Origin: Sva-07 sp963728195 | GTDB lineage: Bacteria; Actinomycetota; Acidimicrobiia; Acidimicrobiales; Ilumatobacteraceae | Direction: 5' to 3' | Assembly (NCBI GenBank): GCA_963728195.1 | Contig: CAVSIX010000007.1 | Coordinates: 62,001 to 126,000 of the forward strand | Length of the DNA stretch: 64,000 bases | In this document: positions 7,918 through 16,454 of the stretch, piece by piece | How the letters are laid out: the number at the start of each line of letters is the position of its first letter | Numbering within the stretch: the stretch's first letter is position 1 | The notes under the pieces: model-generated | The model's database searches: none | Told to the model about the DNA's origin: nothing | The model's input: only the letters and a program-made list of their open reading frames with translations | Program-made: the position numbers and the translations under genes

Positions 7918-9478
7918 TCAGCTCTCGTCCTTGATCTGGCCGATGCGGAAGATCACGAACTCGGCCGGCTTCACCGGAGCGATGCCGACCTCGACGATGA
8001 GCTTGCCCTGGTCGATCGAGTCGGGCGGGTTGGTCTCCGCGTCGCACTTGACGTAGAACGCCTGCTCGGCGGTGGCGCCGAACAGCGCACCGTCGCGCCA
8101 GAGGCCGCGGAGGAACGAGTTGACGGTGCGCTTCGACCCCTCCCACAGCTTCTGGTCGTTCGGCTCGAACACCGCGAACTGCGTGCCGTTCATGATCGTG
8201 GTCTCGATCATGTTGAACAGGCGGCGGACGTTGATGTAGCGTCCAGTCGGTGTTCGACGACAAGGTGCGGGCACCCCACACGCGGATGCCGCGGGTGCCG
8301 AACGGGCGGATGCAGTTGATCCCGATCGGGTTCAGCAGGCCCTGCTCGGCCTTGGTGATGTTCGTCTCGACGTTCGAGCGCGCCGCGGACGACCTCGTTG
8401 GCCGGCGCCTTCCAGACGCCCCGGGTGTCGTCGGTGCGGGCCCAGATACCGGCGATGTGACCCGACGGCGGCACCATGATCTCGGTGTCACCGTTGGTCG
8501 CGGCCGGGTTGTCGACCTTGATCCAGGGGTAGTACAGCGCGGCGAACGCCGAGTCGTACATGGCGACGTCGCTGCGCCACTCCTTGATCTGCTGCGGCGA
8601 CATCCCCGGAGGGGCGTCGAGGATGGCCATGCGGTTGGCCTGGCCCTCGCAGTGGTTGATCAGCGCCAGTCTGCACCGACTTCCACATGCCGAGGTCGAG
8701 CGATGCCGTCTTCCTTGCGTGGCGGCGGTGACCAGGTCGGGGACCATGACCATGGTGACGTCGTCGGCGATCGTGAGGCCGCTGATGCCGGTGCGGGCCG
8801 TCTCGGACCCGGCGAAGGCCGGCCGGAACGGAGACCGGGGTCGGGCGCGGCCGGCTTGATGTCGAAGCTGCCGGTCGGAATCGTCTGCAGGTCGGCGTCG
8901 AGCTGGTCGACGTCGATCTTGGTCTCGACCTTCACCTTGGTGGAGGTGCCGTTGATGGCCTTGTCGATGCCACCGAGTGTGACGCCGGAGAACACTTCGG
9001 GTTCGCCATGGCCGTCGGTGATCGTGACGTCGAAGGTGGGCGGCGCATCATCGTCGGCGCCGTCGGCGGCCGGCTCGGAGCGACGGTGACTGTGACGTCG
9101 GCGTTGGGCTCGACGGTCGTGAACTCGACCGCCGGGCCGAGCGCGCGGTCAGCGGCCGGCAGGGCGAGCTGGCCCGACTCCTCGACGGCGCGGTGTGCGG
9201 GATGCGCACGATGTAGGCCATCGATCCGCCGTTGTTGAAGTAGCCGTAGACCGAGTGCGGGAGCATCGCGTCCGGGCGAATCCGCCGTAGAGCGACTCGA
9301 ACTGGGTCCAGTTGGTCACCAAGCGGGGTTTGAGACCCTCGGGGTCCGACGGGTCGTCCTTCGGCGCCTTCGCGGTGAACCCGACGAAGGCGGCAACGGC
9401 GGTGGCGCCGGCAGAGAGCGTGGCGCTCGATGAGGCCACCTCTTCGACGTAGACCCCAGGGGTCAAGTATGACGGCAC
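7918..9478 (-). pseudogene. Contractile sheath protein (Afp2-4 type), multiple frameshifts
   Basis: About 520 codons. The GTG at 9478 is chosen because GGGAGG lies about eight bases upstream and the protein then begins with PSYLTPGVYVEEV, the standard sheath N-terminus. Reading on needs about nine frame changes, near 9278, 9188, 9080, 8835 (two), 8705 (two), 8668, 8375 and 8242. Each segment is excellent sheath sequence: SVYGYFNNGGSMAYIVRIPH, ILDAPPGMSPQQIKEWR, PWIKVDNPA, NIRPFG-type text, and the C-terminal KPAEFVIFRIGQI. Most breaks are fixed by removing or adding one base. As written the gene cannot make a sheath, yet no missense decay accompanies the breaks, so assembly error is the first explanation. 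Confidence 0.85.
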
Positions 9479-9679
9479 AGCGAACCTCCCGATCCGAAAC
9501 GTTGTGGCACTCGCGGCACCCCACACGGTCGGGGCGGCGCACGGATGTCCACGAAAGCATTCGGCAGGGTCAGCCCGCCTCGGTCCCGCATGTCGACCCG
9601 TGTGGGCAAGCTAGCACGCTGCGTGAACCCCGATGGGGGACGGCGCATCAATTGTCCGGCGATGCGCCACGAGCTGCTC

Positions 9680-10081
9680 TCAGGCCACGGTGACGGTGAC
9701 CGCAGTGGGCGCGACGACGGTGATCACACCTCCGTAGACGCAGTTGCACGTCGACGTCGAACTCAACGCCGGTGCGTTCGCCACCAGCACGGTCGGCGAT
9801 CCCGGGACCCAGGGCGCCGGCGTGACGGGCGTGCACGGTCCGGGGGTCAGCACACCCAGCGCTGCAGCAGTCAACGATGCGGTGGCCGGGTTGACGAGCG
9901 ACAGGCAGTTGCCGAACATCAGGATGTTGACGAACGGCTTGTTGTCCATGACGTTGGCCATCGGCTTGTTCGTGGCGGTGACGCGGTTGACCGGCAGCAC
10001 CGTGATCGGCCCCGGCGCCAGCCCGAACGAGCACATGATGGTGTCGCCCATCACGACCGGCTGCGCCATGAACGTGACCAT
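9680..10081 (-). CDS. DUF4280 PAAR-like spike-tip protein
   Basis: 133 aa from the ATG at 10081 (an ATG at 10069 is also possible; neither has a good ribosome site). The segment GDTIMCSFGLAPGPITVLPV at about residues 12-31 and the paired CN/NC turns near 118-120 are the DUF4280 pattern, a PAAR-like repeat protein that caps the spike of eCIS and some T6SS. It lies 200 bases upstream of the sheath start and is divergent from the ATPase, with only about 36 bases between the two starts. It probably shares a bidirectional promoter region with that gene. Frame intact. Confidence 0.85.
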   Translation of the reverse strand: MVTFMAQPVVMGDTIMCSFGLAPGPITVLPVNRVTATNKPMANVMDNKPFVNILMFGNCLSLVNPATASLTAAALGVLTPGPCTPVTPAPWVPGSPTVLVANAPALSSTSTCNCVYGGVITVVAPTAVTVTVA

Positions 10082-10117
10082 AGTTCGGTCACCGGTCGCT
10101 GTGCTTGACTGACGCAG

Positions 10118-11983
10118 GTGGCAGACGACGCATCCCCAGCCGACCCCAGCCCGGCGTGGTTCCGCTTCGGTCGCGCACTGCTGGTGGCCGCTGCCTCTCG
10201 GGCCCTGCCGGATGCTCCGACATCGGGCACCGATGGTCCCACGCCGGCGAATGCCGCCGACGACATCGAGGCGTCGCGTAGCGCGCTCGCCGCCTCCCTG
10301 GCGACCGATGAAGCATTCGCGATCCTCGTGGCCAACGCCCAACTCTCCACGCACGAGGCCGAAGTGCTCGCCGTGCTGGCGACGGCGGAAATCGATGCGA
10401 ACTGCCGACAGCTGGTCGCCGCAGTCCAGGGAGACATCCGCTCCGGCCGGTTGACGCTGGGGACGCTGGCGCTGGTGCTGCCCGCCGGACACCCCGGTGC
10501 GCTGACGGTCGCCCACACCGCCCGGCTGCGCCGCACCGGGTTCGTCGACGTCGGACACGACGGTGCCTGGGCCGACCGCCTCGTCTCACTCGACGAAGGC
10601 GTCGTGTGGACGCTGCTCGGCGACGACTCGCCCGATCCCGATCTGCCCGTCGGCGTCGAGCTGGTCGACGTCGATCCCGCCGGTGACGCCGGGGATGTGT
10701 CCGGCCTGGTCGTGGTCACCGGCGCCGACCGGATGCGACGGCGCCAAGCGGCGGTCACGCATGCGGTCGGCGGCCGCTTCATCTGTTGCGACGTGCCGGC
10801 GAACGAGGCGGAGTGGTCGGCGCTGGTCCGCGAGGCGACGATCACCGGACGGGGCGTGGTGCTCGAGATCGGTGACTCGCTCGATGCGGCGACGCGGCGA
10901 TGGCTCGACCGGTCGTCACATCTCGTCTGGGCGCTGTCGGCACGCTCCGCTCCTCCGATCGAGCACCTTCCCGTGCGCCCCTGGATCGAGGTGCTCGCAT
11001 CGTCCGATGGCCCCGACGACGCAGAGTGGTTGGCGACGTTCGGCCCCGACATCGGGCGCACACACCGCTTGACGTTCGAGCAGATGCACCGTGTCCAGCG
11101 CGCCCGTCGAGCTGTCGGCGGCGACATCGATGCCGCCGTGCGGCGGCTGGCGAGCGGTCCCCTCGAACAGCTGACCCGCCGGATCTCGCCGACGCGCACG
11201 TGGGACGACATCGTGCTGAGTCCCGACCGCAAGGCGCTACTGCACACCGTCGTCGACCGATACCGCCACTCGAACGACGTCTACGACACCTGGGGCTTCT
11301 CGCCCAACCCCTCGCGCGGGCTGGTCGCGCTGTTCTCCGGGCCTTCGGGCACCGGCAAGACGCTGGCGTCGGAGATCATCGCCGGCGAGCTCGGACTCGA
11401 CGTGTTCAAGCTCGACCTGTCGTCCGTGGTGAGCAAGTACATCGGCGAGACCGAGAAGAACCTCGAGCAGATCTTCGACGCTGCGAGTGCCGGCAACATG
11501 GTGCTCTTCTTCGACGAGGCGGACTCGCTGTTCGGAAAGCGTTCCGAGGTCAAGGACGCCCGTGATCGGTACGCCAACATCGAGGTGTCGTATCTCCTGC
11601 AACGGCTCGAGGCCTACGACGGCCTGGTCGTACTGGCGACCAACTTCGAGAAGAACGTCGACGAGGCGTTCCTGCGCCGCATCCACGTCCGCGTCGAGTT
11701 CGCCATGCCCGGTCCGGACGAACGCCGGGCGATCTGGGCCGCGAACCTCCCCGCGACCGCACCGGTGCTCGACTTGGACCTCGACTGGCTTGCCGAGCAG
11801 TTCGAACTCTCCGGTGCGTCGATCCGCAATGCGGCGATCCATGCGGCATTCTCGGCGGCGGCGACGGGCACCGACATCACCATGGAGCACGCCGTGCGCG
11901 GCGTCGCCCACGAACTGCGCAAGATGGGACGGCTCCTGAAGGACAAGGACTTCGGCGACTACCACGCCCTCGTCACCGACTGA
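10118..11983 (+). CDS. AAA+ ATPase of the injection system (Afp15 type)
   Basis: 621 aa from a GTG at 10118. The N-terminal 370 residues are a winged-helix/degenerate ATPase region typical of Afp15-like proteins. The AAA+ core follows, with Walker A GPSGTGKT at 408-415, Walker B LFFDEAD at 463-469, and sensor/arginine-finger text LATNFEKNVDEAFLRRI near 506-522. Every eCIS has one such ATPase, thought to act in particle assembly or disassembly. It is the only plus-strand gene of the cluster and is divergent from the DUF4280 gene. All catalytic residues are present, which argues the locus is maintained despite the broken sheath. Confidence 0.92.
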   Translation: MADDASPADPSPAWFRFGRALLVAAASRALPDAPTSGTDGPTPANAADDIEASRSALAASLATDEAFAILVANAQLSTHEAEVLAVLATAEIDANCRQLVAAVQGDIRSGRLTLGTLALVLPAGHPGALTVAHTARLRRTGFVDVGHDGAWADRLVSLDEGVVWTLLGDDSPDPDLPVGVELVDVDPAGDAGDVSGLVVVTGADRMRRRQAAVTHAVGGRFICCDVPANEAEWSALVREATITGRGVVLEIGDSLDAATRRWLDRSSHLVWALSARSAPPIEHLPVRPWIEVLASSDGPDDAEWLATFGPDIGRTHRLTFEQMHRVQRARRAVGGDIDAAVRRLASGPLEQLTRRISPTRTWDDIVLSPDRKALLHTVVDRYRHSNDVYDTWGFSPNPSRGLVALFSGPSGTGKTLASEIIAGELGLDVFKLDLSSVVSKYIGETEKNLEQIFDAASAGNMVLFFDEADSLFGKRSEVKDARDRYANIEVSYLLQRLEAYDGLVVLATNFEKNVDEAFLRRIHVRVEFAMPGPDERRAIWAANLPATAPVLDLDLDWLAEQFELSGASIRNAAIHAAFSAAATGTDITMEHAVRGVAHELRKMGRLLKDKDFGDYHALVTD

Positions 11984-12070
11984 TCCACGCCCCGACACCA
12001 CGTTTGTGTTGCATTCTGAGTGGGGTGGTGCACCCGAAGCTGTGCACGAACGGGGTCGGCCGGAGCTGGA

Positions 12071-13498
12071 TCACCAGTCGGTGGCGATGTACTGGGTCTC
12101 GCAGAACTCGTAGATGCCCTCGCTGGCGCCTTCGCGGCCCAGTCCCGACTGCTTCATGCCGCCGAACGGCGCCGCCGGGTCGGACACTGCGCCACGGTTG
12201 AGTCCGACCATGCCCGCTTGGATGCGTTCGCTGACGGCGAGCCCGCGGCGCAGGTCACGGGTGTAGACGTAGGCGGTCAGTCCCATCTCGGTGTCGTTGG
12301 CGACGGCGACCATCTCGTCGGTGTCGTCGAACGTCATCACCGGCGCGACCGGCCCGAAGATCTCGTGACGGGTGATCTCGTCGCCGGGGCGGACGTTGCC
12401 CAGCACGGTCGGAGGATAGAAGTGACCCGGCCCGTCGACGGTGCCACCTCCGGTGGCGATCCGCGCGCCGTGGTCCGTCGCCGAGGTCACCAGTTCGTTG
12501 ATCGATGCAACGGCCTTGGCATTGATCATCGGTCCGCACGTCACGCCGTCGTCGAAGCCGCTGCCGATGCGAACGTCGGCCATCGCCGCAGCGAACATCC
12601 GCGTGAACTCGTCGGCGACCTTGTCGTGGACGAGGAACCGATTCGCCGCCGTGCACGTCTCGGCCGAATGTCGCATCTTCGCGACCATCGCTCCTTGCAC
12701 CGCGGCGTCGAGGTCGGCGTCGTCGAACACGATGAACGGTGCGTTGCCACCGAGTTCCATCACCGTCTTGAGGACGCGGTCGGCCGCCCGCTTGAGCAGC
12801 ACGATGCCGACTTCGGTCGACCCGGTGAACGACACCATCCGCGTCGCCGGATGGTCGACTGCGGCATCGAACCAGTCGCCCGATGTGAGCGTGGGCACGA
12901 TGTTGACCACGCCCGCGGGCAGGCCGGCCTCGTGCAGGAGCTCACCGATCCGCAGGGCGGTCAACGGCGTCTCGCGAGGCGGCTTGATGACGGCGGCGTT
13001 GCCTGCCGCGAGCGCAGGTGCGAGCTTGCGGGTGATCATCGCCGCCGGGAAGTTCCACGGGGTGACGATCACGACGACGCCGACGGGCGGGTGGTGCACC
13101 ACGATGCGGTTGGCGCCGGCCGGCGCAACACCGAGCGAACCCTGGATGCGAACGGCTTCCTCGGAGTTCCACCGGAAGAACTCCGCCGCGTAGGCGACCT
13201 CGCCTCGAGCGTCGGTGAGCGGCTTGCCGTGCTCGAGCGTGATCAGCCGGGCGAGCTCGTCGGTGTGCTCGACCATCAGCTGCCACGTGCGACGCAGGAT
13301 CTCGCCGCGTTCGCGTGGTGCGGTCGCCGCCCATGCCAGCTGCGCCTCGGCCGCCGCCTCGCATGCGGAGGTCGCGTCGGCGGTGGTCCCCGCCGCCACC
13401 GATGCGATGACCTCCTCGTTCGCCGGGTTCTCGACGTCGAAGCGCTCCGAACCCGAGCCGTCGCGCCACTCGCCACCGATCAACAACTGCGTCTGCAT
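12071..13498 (-). CDS. NAD(P)-dependent aldehyde dehydrogenase (succinate-semialdehyde type)
   Basis: 475 aa from the ATG at 13498; the open frame upstream is shadow. Landmarks are VTPWNFPAAMITRKLAPALA (cofactor region), GSTEVG, MELGGNAPFIVFDDADL with the general-base Glu near residue 248, and the catalytic Cys near 282 in AETCTAANRF, followed by HEIFGPVAP. Closest in style to GabD-like succinate-semialdehyde dehydrogenases, which oxidise the aldehyde to succinate using NAD(P). One oddity is KPPRETP where most family members have KP(A/S)E.TP. It lies downstream of copZ with a 77-base gap and is probably a separate unit. Substrate is inferred from overall resemblance only. Confidence 0.88.
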   Translation of the reverse strand: MQTQLLIGGEWRDGSGSERFDVENPANEEVIASVAAGTTADATSACEAAAEAQLAWAATAPRERGEILRRTWQLMVEHTDELARLITLEHGKPLTDARGEVAYAAEFFRWNSEEAVRIQGSLGVAPAGANRIVVHHPPVGVVVIVTPWNFPAAMITRKLAPALAAGNAAVIKPPRETPLTALRIGELLHEAGLPAGVVNIVPTLTSGDWFDAAVDHPATRMVSFTGSTEVGIVLLKRAADRVLKTVMELGGNAPFIVFDDADLDAAVQGAMVAKMRHSAETCTAANRFLVHDKVADEFTRMFAAAMADVRIGSGFDDGVTCGPMINAKAVASINELVTSATDHGARIATGGGTVDGPGHFYPPTVLGNVRPGDEITRHEIFGPVAPVMTFDDTDEMVAVANDTEMGLTAYVYTRDLRRGLAVSERIQAGMVGLNRGAVSDPAAPFGGMKQSGLGREGASEGIYEFCETQYIATDW

Positions 13499-13575
13499 GA
13501 CTCCATCATGCACCCTGGCCACCGCCGGCGCACGTGGCCGAACGGCTCTCGGGCGACGGCCCTCGTGCGACGTCC

Positions 13576-13782
13576 TCAGGCGACGTCGTAGCCCGCCTCT
13601 TCGATCGCCGCTCGGATGTCGGCGTCGTCGCCACCGGTCACCGTGACACGACGGGCCTCGACGTCGACGTCGACGGTCGCGACGTCGGCGACGGTTGCCA
13701 CCTCGCTCTCGATCGCGTGCTTGCAGTGATCGCAGCTGATGCCGGGCACCGAATAGGTGTGGATGTCGTTGGTGGTGGTCAT
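13576..13782 (-). CDS. copZ: Heavy-metal-binding HMA-domain protein (copper chaperone CopZ-like)
   Basis: 68 aa, a single HMA domain. The metal-binding motif GISCDHC places two cysteines at 17 and 20, and the fold-end motif IRAAIEEAGYDV is present. Such proteins carry Cu(I) to P-type ATPases. The ATG overlaps the stop of the ATPase gene by four bases (ATGA), so chaperone and pump are translated together. Part of the merR-copA-copZ unit controlled from the operator at 16424-16447. Confidence 0.92.
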   Translation of the reverse strand: MTTTNDIHTYSVPGISCDHCKHAIESEVATVADVATVDVDVEARRVTVTGGDDADIRAAIEEAGYDVA

Positions 13783-16016
13783 GCGACGAGTTCCTCTTCT
13801 CTGGTGGTCGGTGCATCGGAGTCGATGCGGTCGGTCGTGCGCCGGTAGCCGTCGAAACGGCGCAGTCGCAGGCTGTTCGACACGACGAACAGCGACGACA
13901 TGCCCATGGCACCGGCGGCGATCATCGGGTTCAGGACACCGAACGCTGCGAGCGGAATCGCCGCTGCGTTGTAGGCGAACGCCCAGAACAGGTTGCCCTT
14001 GATCGTGGCCAGCGTGCGCCTCGACAGCGCCACCGCGTCGGCGGCGGCGCGCAGGTCGCCCGACACGATCGTGAGGTCGGAGGCTTCGATGGCGACGTCG
14101 GTGCCCGTGCCGACGGCGATGCCGAGGTCTGCCTGGGCGAGCGCCGGGGCGTCGTTGATGCCGTCGCCGACCATCGCCACACGGCGGCCCTCGGCCTGGA
14201 GGCGCACGATCTCGGCGGCCTTCGCGTCGGGGAGCACTTCGGAGATCACCGCATCCACGCCGACGTCTGCGCCGACGGAACGGGCCGTGCGCTCGTTGTC
14301 GCCGGTGAGCAGCGTGACCGTCAGCCCGAGATCGTGGAACGCTGCGACCGCCTCACGCGACGTCGGCTTCACCGTGTCGGCGACGACGAGCACGGCCTCG
14401 GCGAGCCCGGCGCGCCCGACGAACACCGCGGTGTTGCCGCTGCGCTCGGCCGCTGCGCCGGCGCGTTCGACCGACGCCGGAACGGTGTCGAACAGTCGGC
14501 GCCGCCCGACACGGACCTCGGTGCCGCCGACCGTGGCGACGACGCCGACACCTGGGCGATTGGTGAAGCCGTCCACGGGCCCGGGCAGTGCACCACGTTC
14601 GGATGCTGCTGCGGTGATCGAGCGGGCGATCGGGTGCTCGGAGCGCGATTCGACGGCACCTGCGAGGCCGAGCAGCACCTCTGACGGTGCGTCGGGTGCG
14701 ACCACGTCGACCAACCCCATCCGGCCCTCGGTGACCGTCCCGGTCTTGTCGAGCACGATCGTGTCGATCCGGCGGGTGTCCTCGAGCACCTCGCCACCCT
14801 TGATGATCACTCCCATCTGCGCCGCCCGTCCCGTGCCGACCATGATGCCGAGGGGCGTCGCCAGTCCGAGGGCGCAGGGACAGGCGATGATCAGCACGGC
14901 GACCGCGGCCGTGAACGCATCGTTGGCATCGCCCACGATCGCGAGCCACGCGAACAGCGTCACGATGGAGATCGCGATCGCCGTCGGCACGAACACCGCA
15001 GCGACGCGGTCGGCGAGACGTTGCACCTCGGCTCGGCTGCCCTGCGCTTCGTCGACGAGGCGGATGATCTGGGCGAGCGCGGTGTCGGCACCGACGCGGA
15101 CCGCCTCGACGACGAGCGATCCGTTTGCGTTGACCGTGGCACCGATCACCTCGTCGCCGGGGCCGACCTCGACCGGCACCGGCTCGCCGGTCACCATCGA
15201 GGCGTCGATCGCCGACTGCCCCTCGACGACCACACCGTCGGTTGCCACCTTCTCGCCGGGGCGAACGACGAACCGCATGCCCGGGACCAGTTGTTCGACC
15301 GGCAGCTCGGTGCCGTCGACGAGCTGTGCGGTTCGCACCCCGAGGTCGGCCAGCGCCCGCAGGGCGTCGCCCGAGCGACGCTTCGCACGGATCTCGAGCC
15401 ACTTGCCGATCAGGATGAGGGTGACGATCACCGCGGAGGTCTCGTAGTAGACGTGCAGCCCGTCGCCGGCCATCGACATACCCGACATCGACGTGCTGGT
15501 GTCGTCACCGATGGATGCGAGCAACACCACGGTCGACCACGTCCACGCCGACAGCGTGCCCATCGACACGAGCGTGTCCATCGTGGTCGCTCCGTGACGC
15601 ACGTTCATCCAGGCCGCTCGGTGGAAGCTCGACCCACTCCAGAAGACGACCGGCGTCGCCAGCGCTGCGGCGACCCACTCCCATCCGTCGAACATGAGCG
15701 GCGGGATCATCGAGATGGCGACCAAGGGGACGCTGAGCCACAGCGCCACCATCCACCGCCGCCGCAGATCGGCTTCGCGGCGTCGCTCCGCCTCGTCGTG
15801 ATCGCTCGTGACCGGCGCCTGGTAACCCAACCGTTCGATGGCGGCGCGAAGCGTGTCGTCGTCGACGTCCTGGTCGTGCAACACGGTCGCGCGGCCGTTC
15901 GCGAAGTTGACCTGCACCAGCTCGACACCGTCGAGTTTGGTGAGCGTTCGCTGGATCCGGTTGGCGCAGGCTGCGCAGGTCATTCCTTCGACGGCGATGT
16001 CGGACCGGGCACTCAT
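13779..16016 (-). CDS. copA: Copper-translocating P1B-type ATPase
   Basis: 745 aa from the ATG at 16016, which overlaps the merR stop by four bases. One N-terminal HMA domain (GMTCAAC, Cys 14 and 17), then the membrane part with CPC in IACPCALGLATPLG (about 378-382), the phosphorylation motif DKTGT near 421, and GDGINDAPALAQADLG. The last helices carry AFAYNAAAIPLA and AMGMSSLFVVSNSLRL, the YN and M..S pattern of P1B-1 pumps selective for Cu(I)/Ag(I). It would export copper across the cytoplasmic membrane. Complete and in frame. Confidence 0.95.
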   Translation of the reverse strand: MSARSDIAVEGMTCAACANRIQRTLTKLDGVELVQVNFANGRATVLHDQDVDDDTLRAAIERLGYQAPVTSDHDEAERRREADLRRRWMVALWLSVPLVAISMIPPLMFDGWEWVAAALATPVVFWSGSSFHRAAWMNVRHGATTMDTLVSMGTLSAWTWSTVVLLASIGDDTSTSMSGMSMAGDGLHVYYETSAVIVTLILIGKWLEIRAKRRSGDALRALADLGVRTAQLVDGTELPVEQLVPGMRFVVRPGEKVATDGVVVEGQSAIDASMVTGEPVPVEVGPGDEVIGATVNANGSLVVEAVRVGADTALAQIIRLVDEAQGSRAEVQRLADRVAAVFVPTAIAISIVTLFAWLAIVGDANDAFTAAVAVLIIACPCALGLATPLGIMVGTGRAAQMGVIIKGGEVLEDTRRIDTIVLDKTGTVTEGRMGLVDVVAPDAPSEVLLGLAGAVESRSEHPIARSITAAASERGALPGPVDGFTNRPGVGVVATVGGTEVRVGRRRLFDTVPASVERAGAAAERSGNTAVFVGRAGLAEAVLVVADTVKPTSREAVAAFHDLGLTVTLLTGDNERTARSVGADVGVDAVISEVLPDAKAAEIVRLQAEGRRVAMVGDGINDAPALAQADLGIAVGTGTDVAIEASDLTIVSGDLRAAADAVALSRRTLATIKGNLFWAFAYNAAAIPLAAFGVLNPMIAAGAMGMSSLFVVSNSLRLRRFDGYRRTTDRIDSDAPTTREEELVA

Positions 16017-16408
16017 GCGCTCACGACCTGACAGCGGTTCGGGTCCGTGCACGTCGCCGGGTCGAGCCGACGGGCCCGCTCGGCCAGTTGCAGCATCTCG
16101 CCGCGAGCTGCTCGGAGCCGTTCGATCTGGGCATCGATCTCGGCGACGTGCCGATCGAGGAATGCCAGGGTGTGCCCGCAGGTCGCCTGCCCGGCGTCCT
16201 TCATCGACAACAGCACGTGGACCTCGTCGAGCGTGAGCCCCGATGCCTGGGCGTCACGGATGAACTGGAGCCGTTCGACGGCGTCGTCGCAGTACTCCCG
16301 GTAGCCCGCCGGGGTCCGCTCCGGCTCGACGAGCAGATCGATCGATTCGTAGTAGCGGATCGTCTTGGCCGTCAGGCCGCACCGATCGGCGAGCTGTCCG
16401 ATTCGCAT
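16013..16408 (-). CDS. MerR-family heavy-metal-responsive regulator
   Basis: 131 aa. N-terminal HTH (MRIGQLADRCGLTAKTIRYYE), then the long dimerisation helix and a C-terminal metal loop with CTDPNRC (Cys 120 and 126). A further Cys at 77 lies at the start of the dimer helix, the place where Cu(I)-sensing CueR has Ser and divalent-metal sensors such as ZntR have Cys. The neighbours are clearly copper genes, so either the sensor also sees other metals or the rule does not hold here. The start at 16408 is 15 bases from the operator dyad, so the message is probably leaderless. It heads the copA-copZ operon. Confidence 0.9.
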   Translation of the reverse strand: MRIGQLADRCGLTAKTIRYYESIDLLVEPERTPAGYREYCDDAVERLQFIRDAQASGLTLDEVHVLLSMKDAGQATCGHTLAFLDRHVAEIDAQIERLRAARGEMLQLAERARRLDPATCTDPNRCQVVSA

Positions 16409-16423
16409 GCCTGGAGCGTACCC

Positions 16424-16447
16424 AACGTTCCAGCCAACTGGAAGGTT
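16424..16447 (-). promoter_or_regulatory. MerR-type operator dyad
   Basis: A 10-4-10 inverted repeat: aaccttccag, spacer ttgg, ctggaacgtt on the minus strand, with 9 of 10 arm positions matching. This is the sequence style bound by CueR/ZntR-type MerR regulators, which sit in an over-long promoter spacer. The dyad lies immediately upstream of the merR start at 16408, so the regulator controls itself together with copA and copZ. Confidence 0.85.
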
Positions 16448-16454
16448 GCGGATG

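Noticed and set aside
1..11983. Remnant prophage or type VI secretion system
   Set aside because: No head, portal, terminase, integrase or lysis genes, and no TssJ/TssL/TssM membrane complex. DUF4157, DUF4280 and the Afp15-type ATPase point to eCIS.
13499..13912. N-terminal extension of the aldehyde dehydrogenase
   Set aside because: The added residues are low-complexity shadow of copZ; the family start is at 13498.
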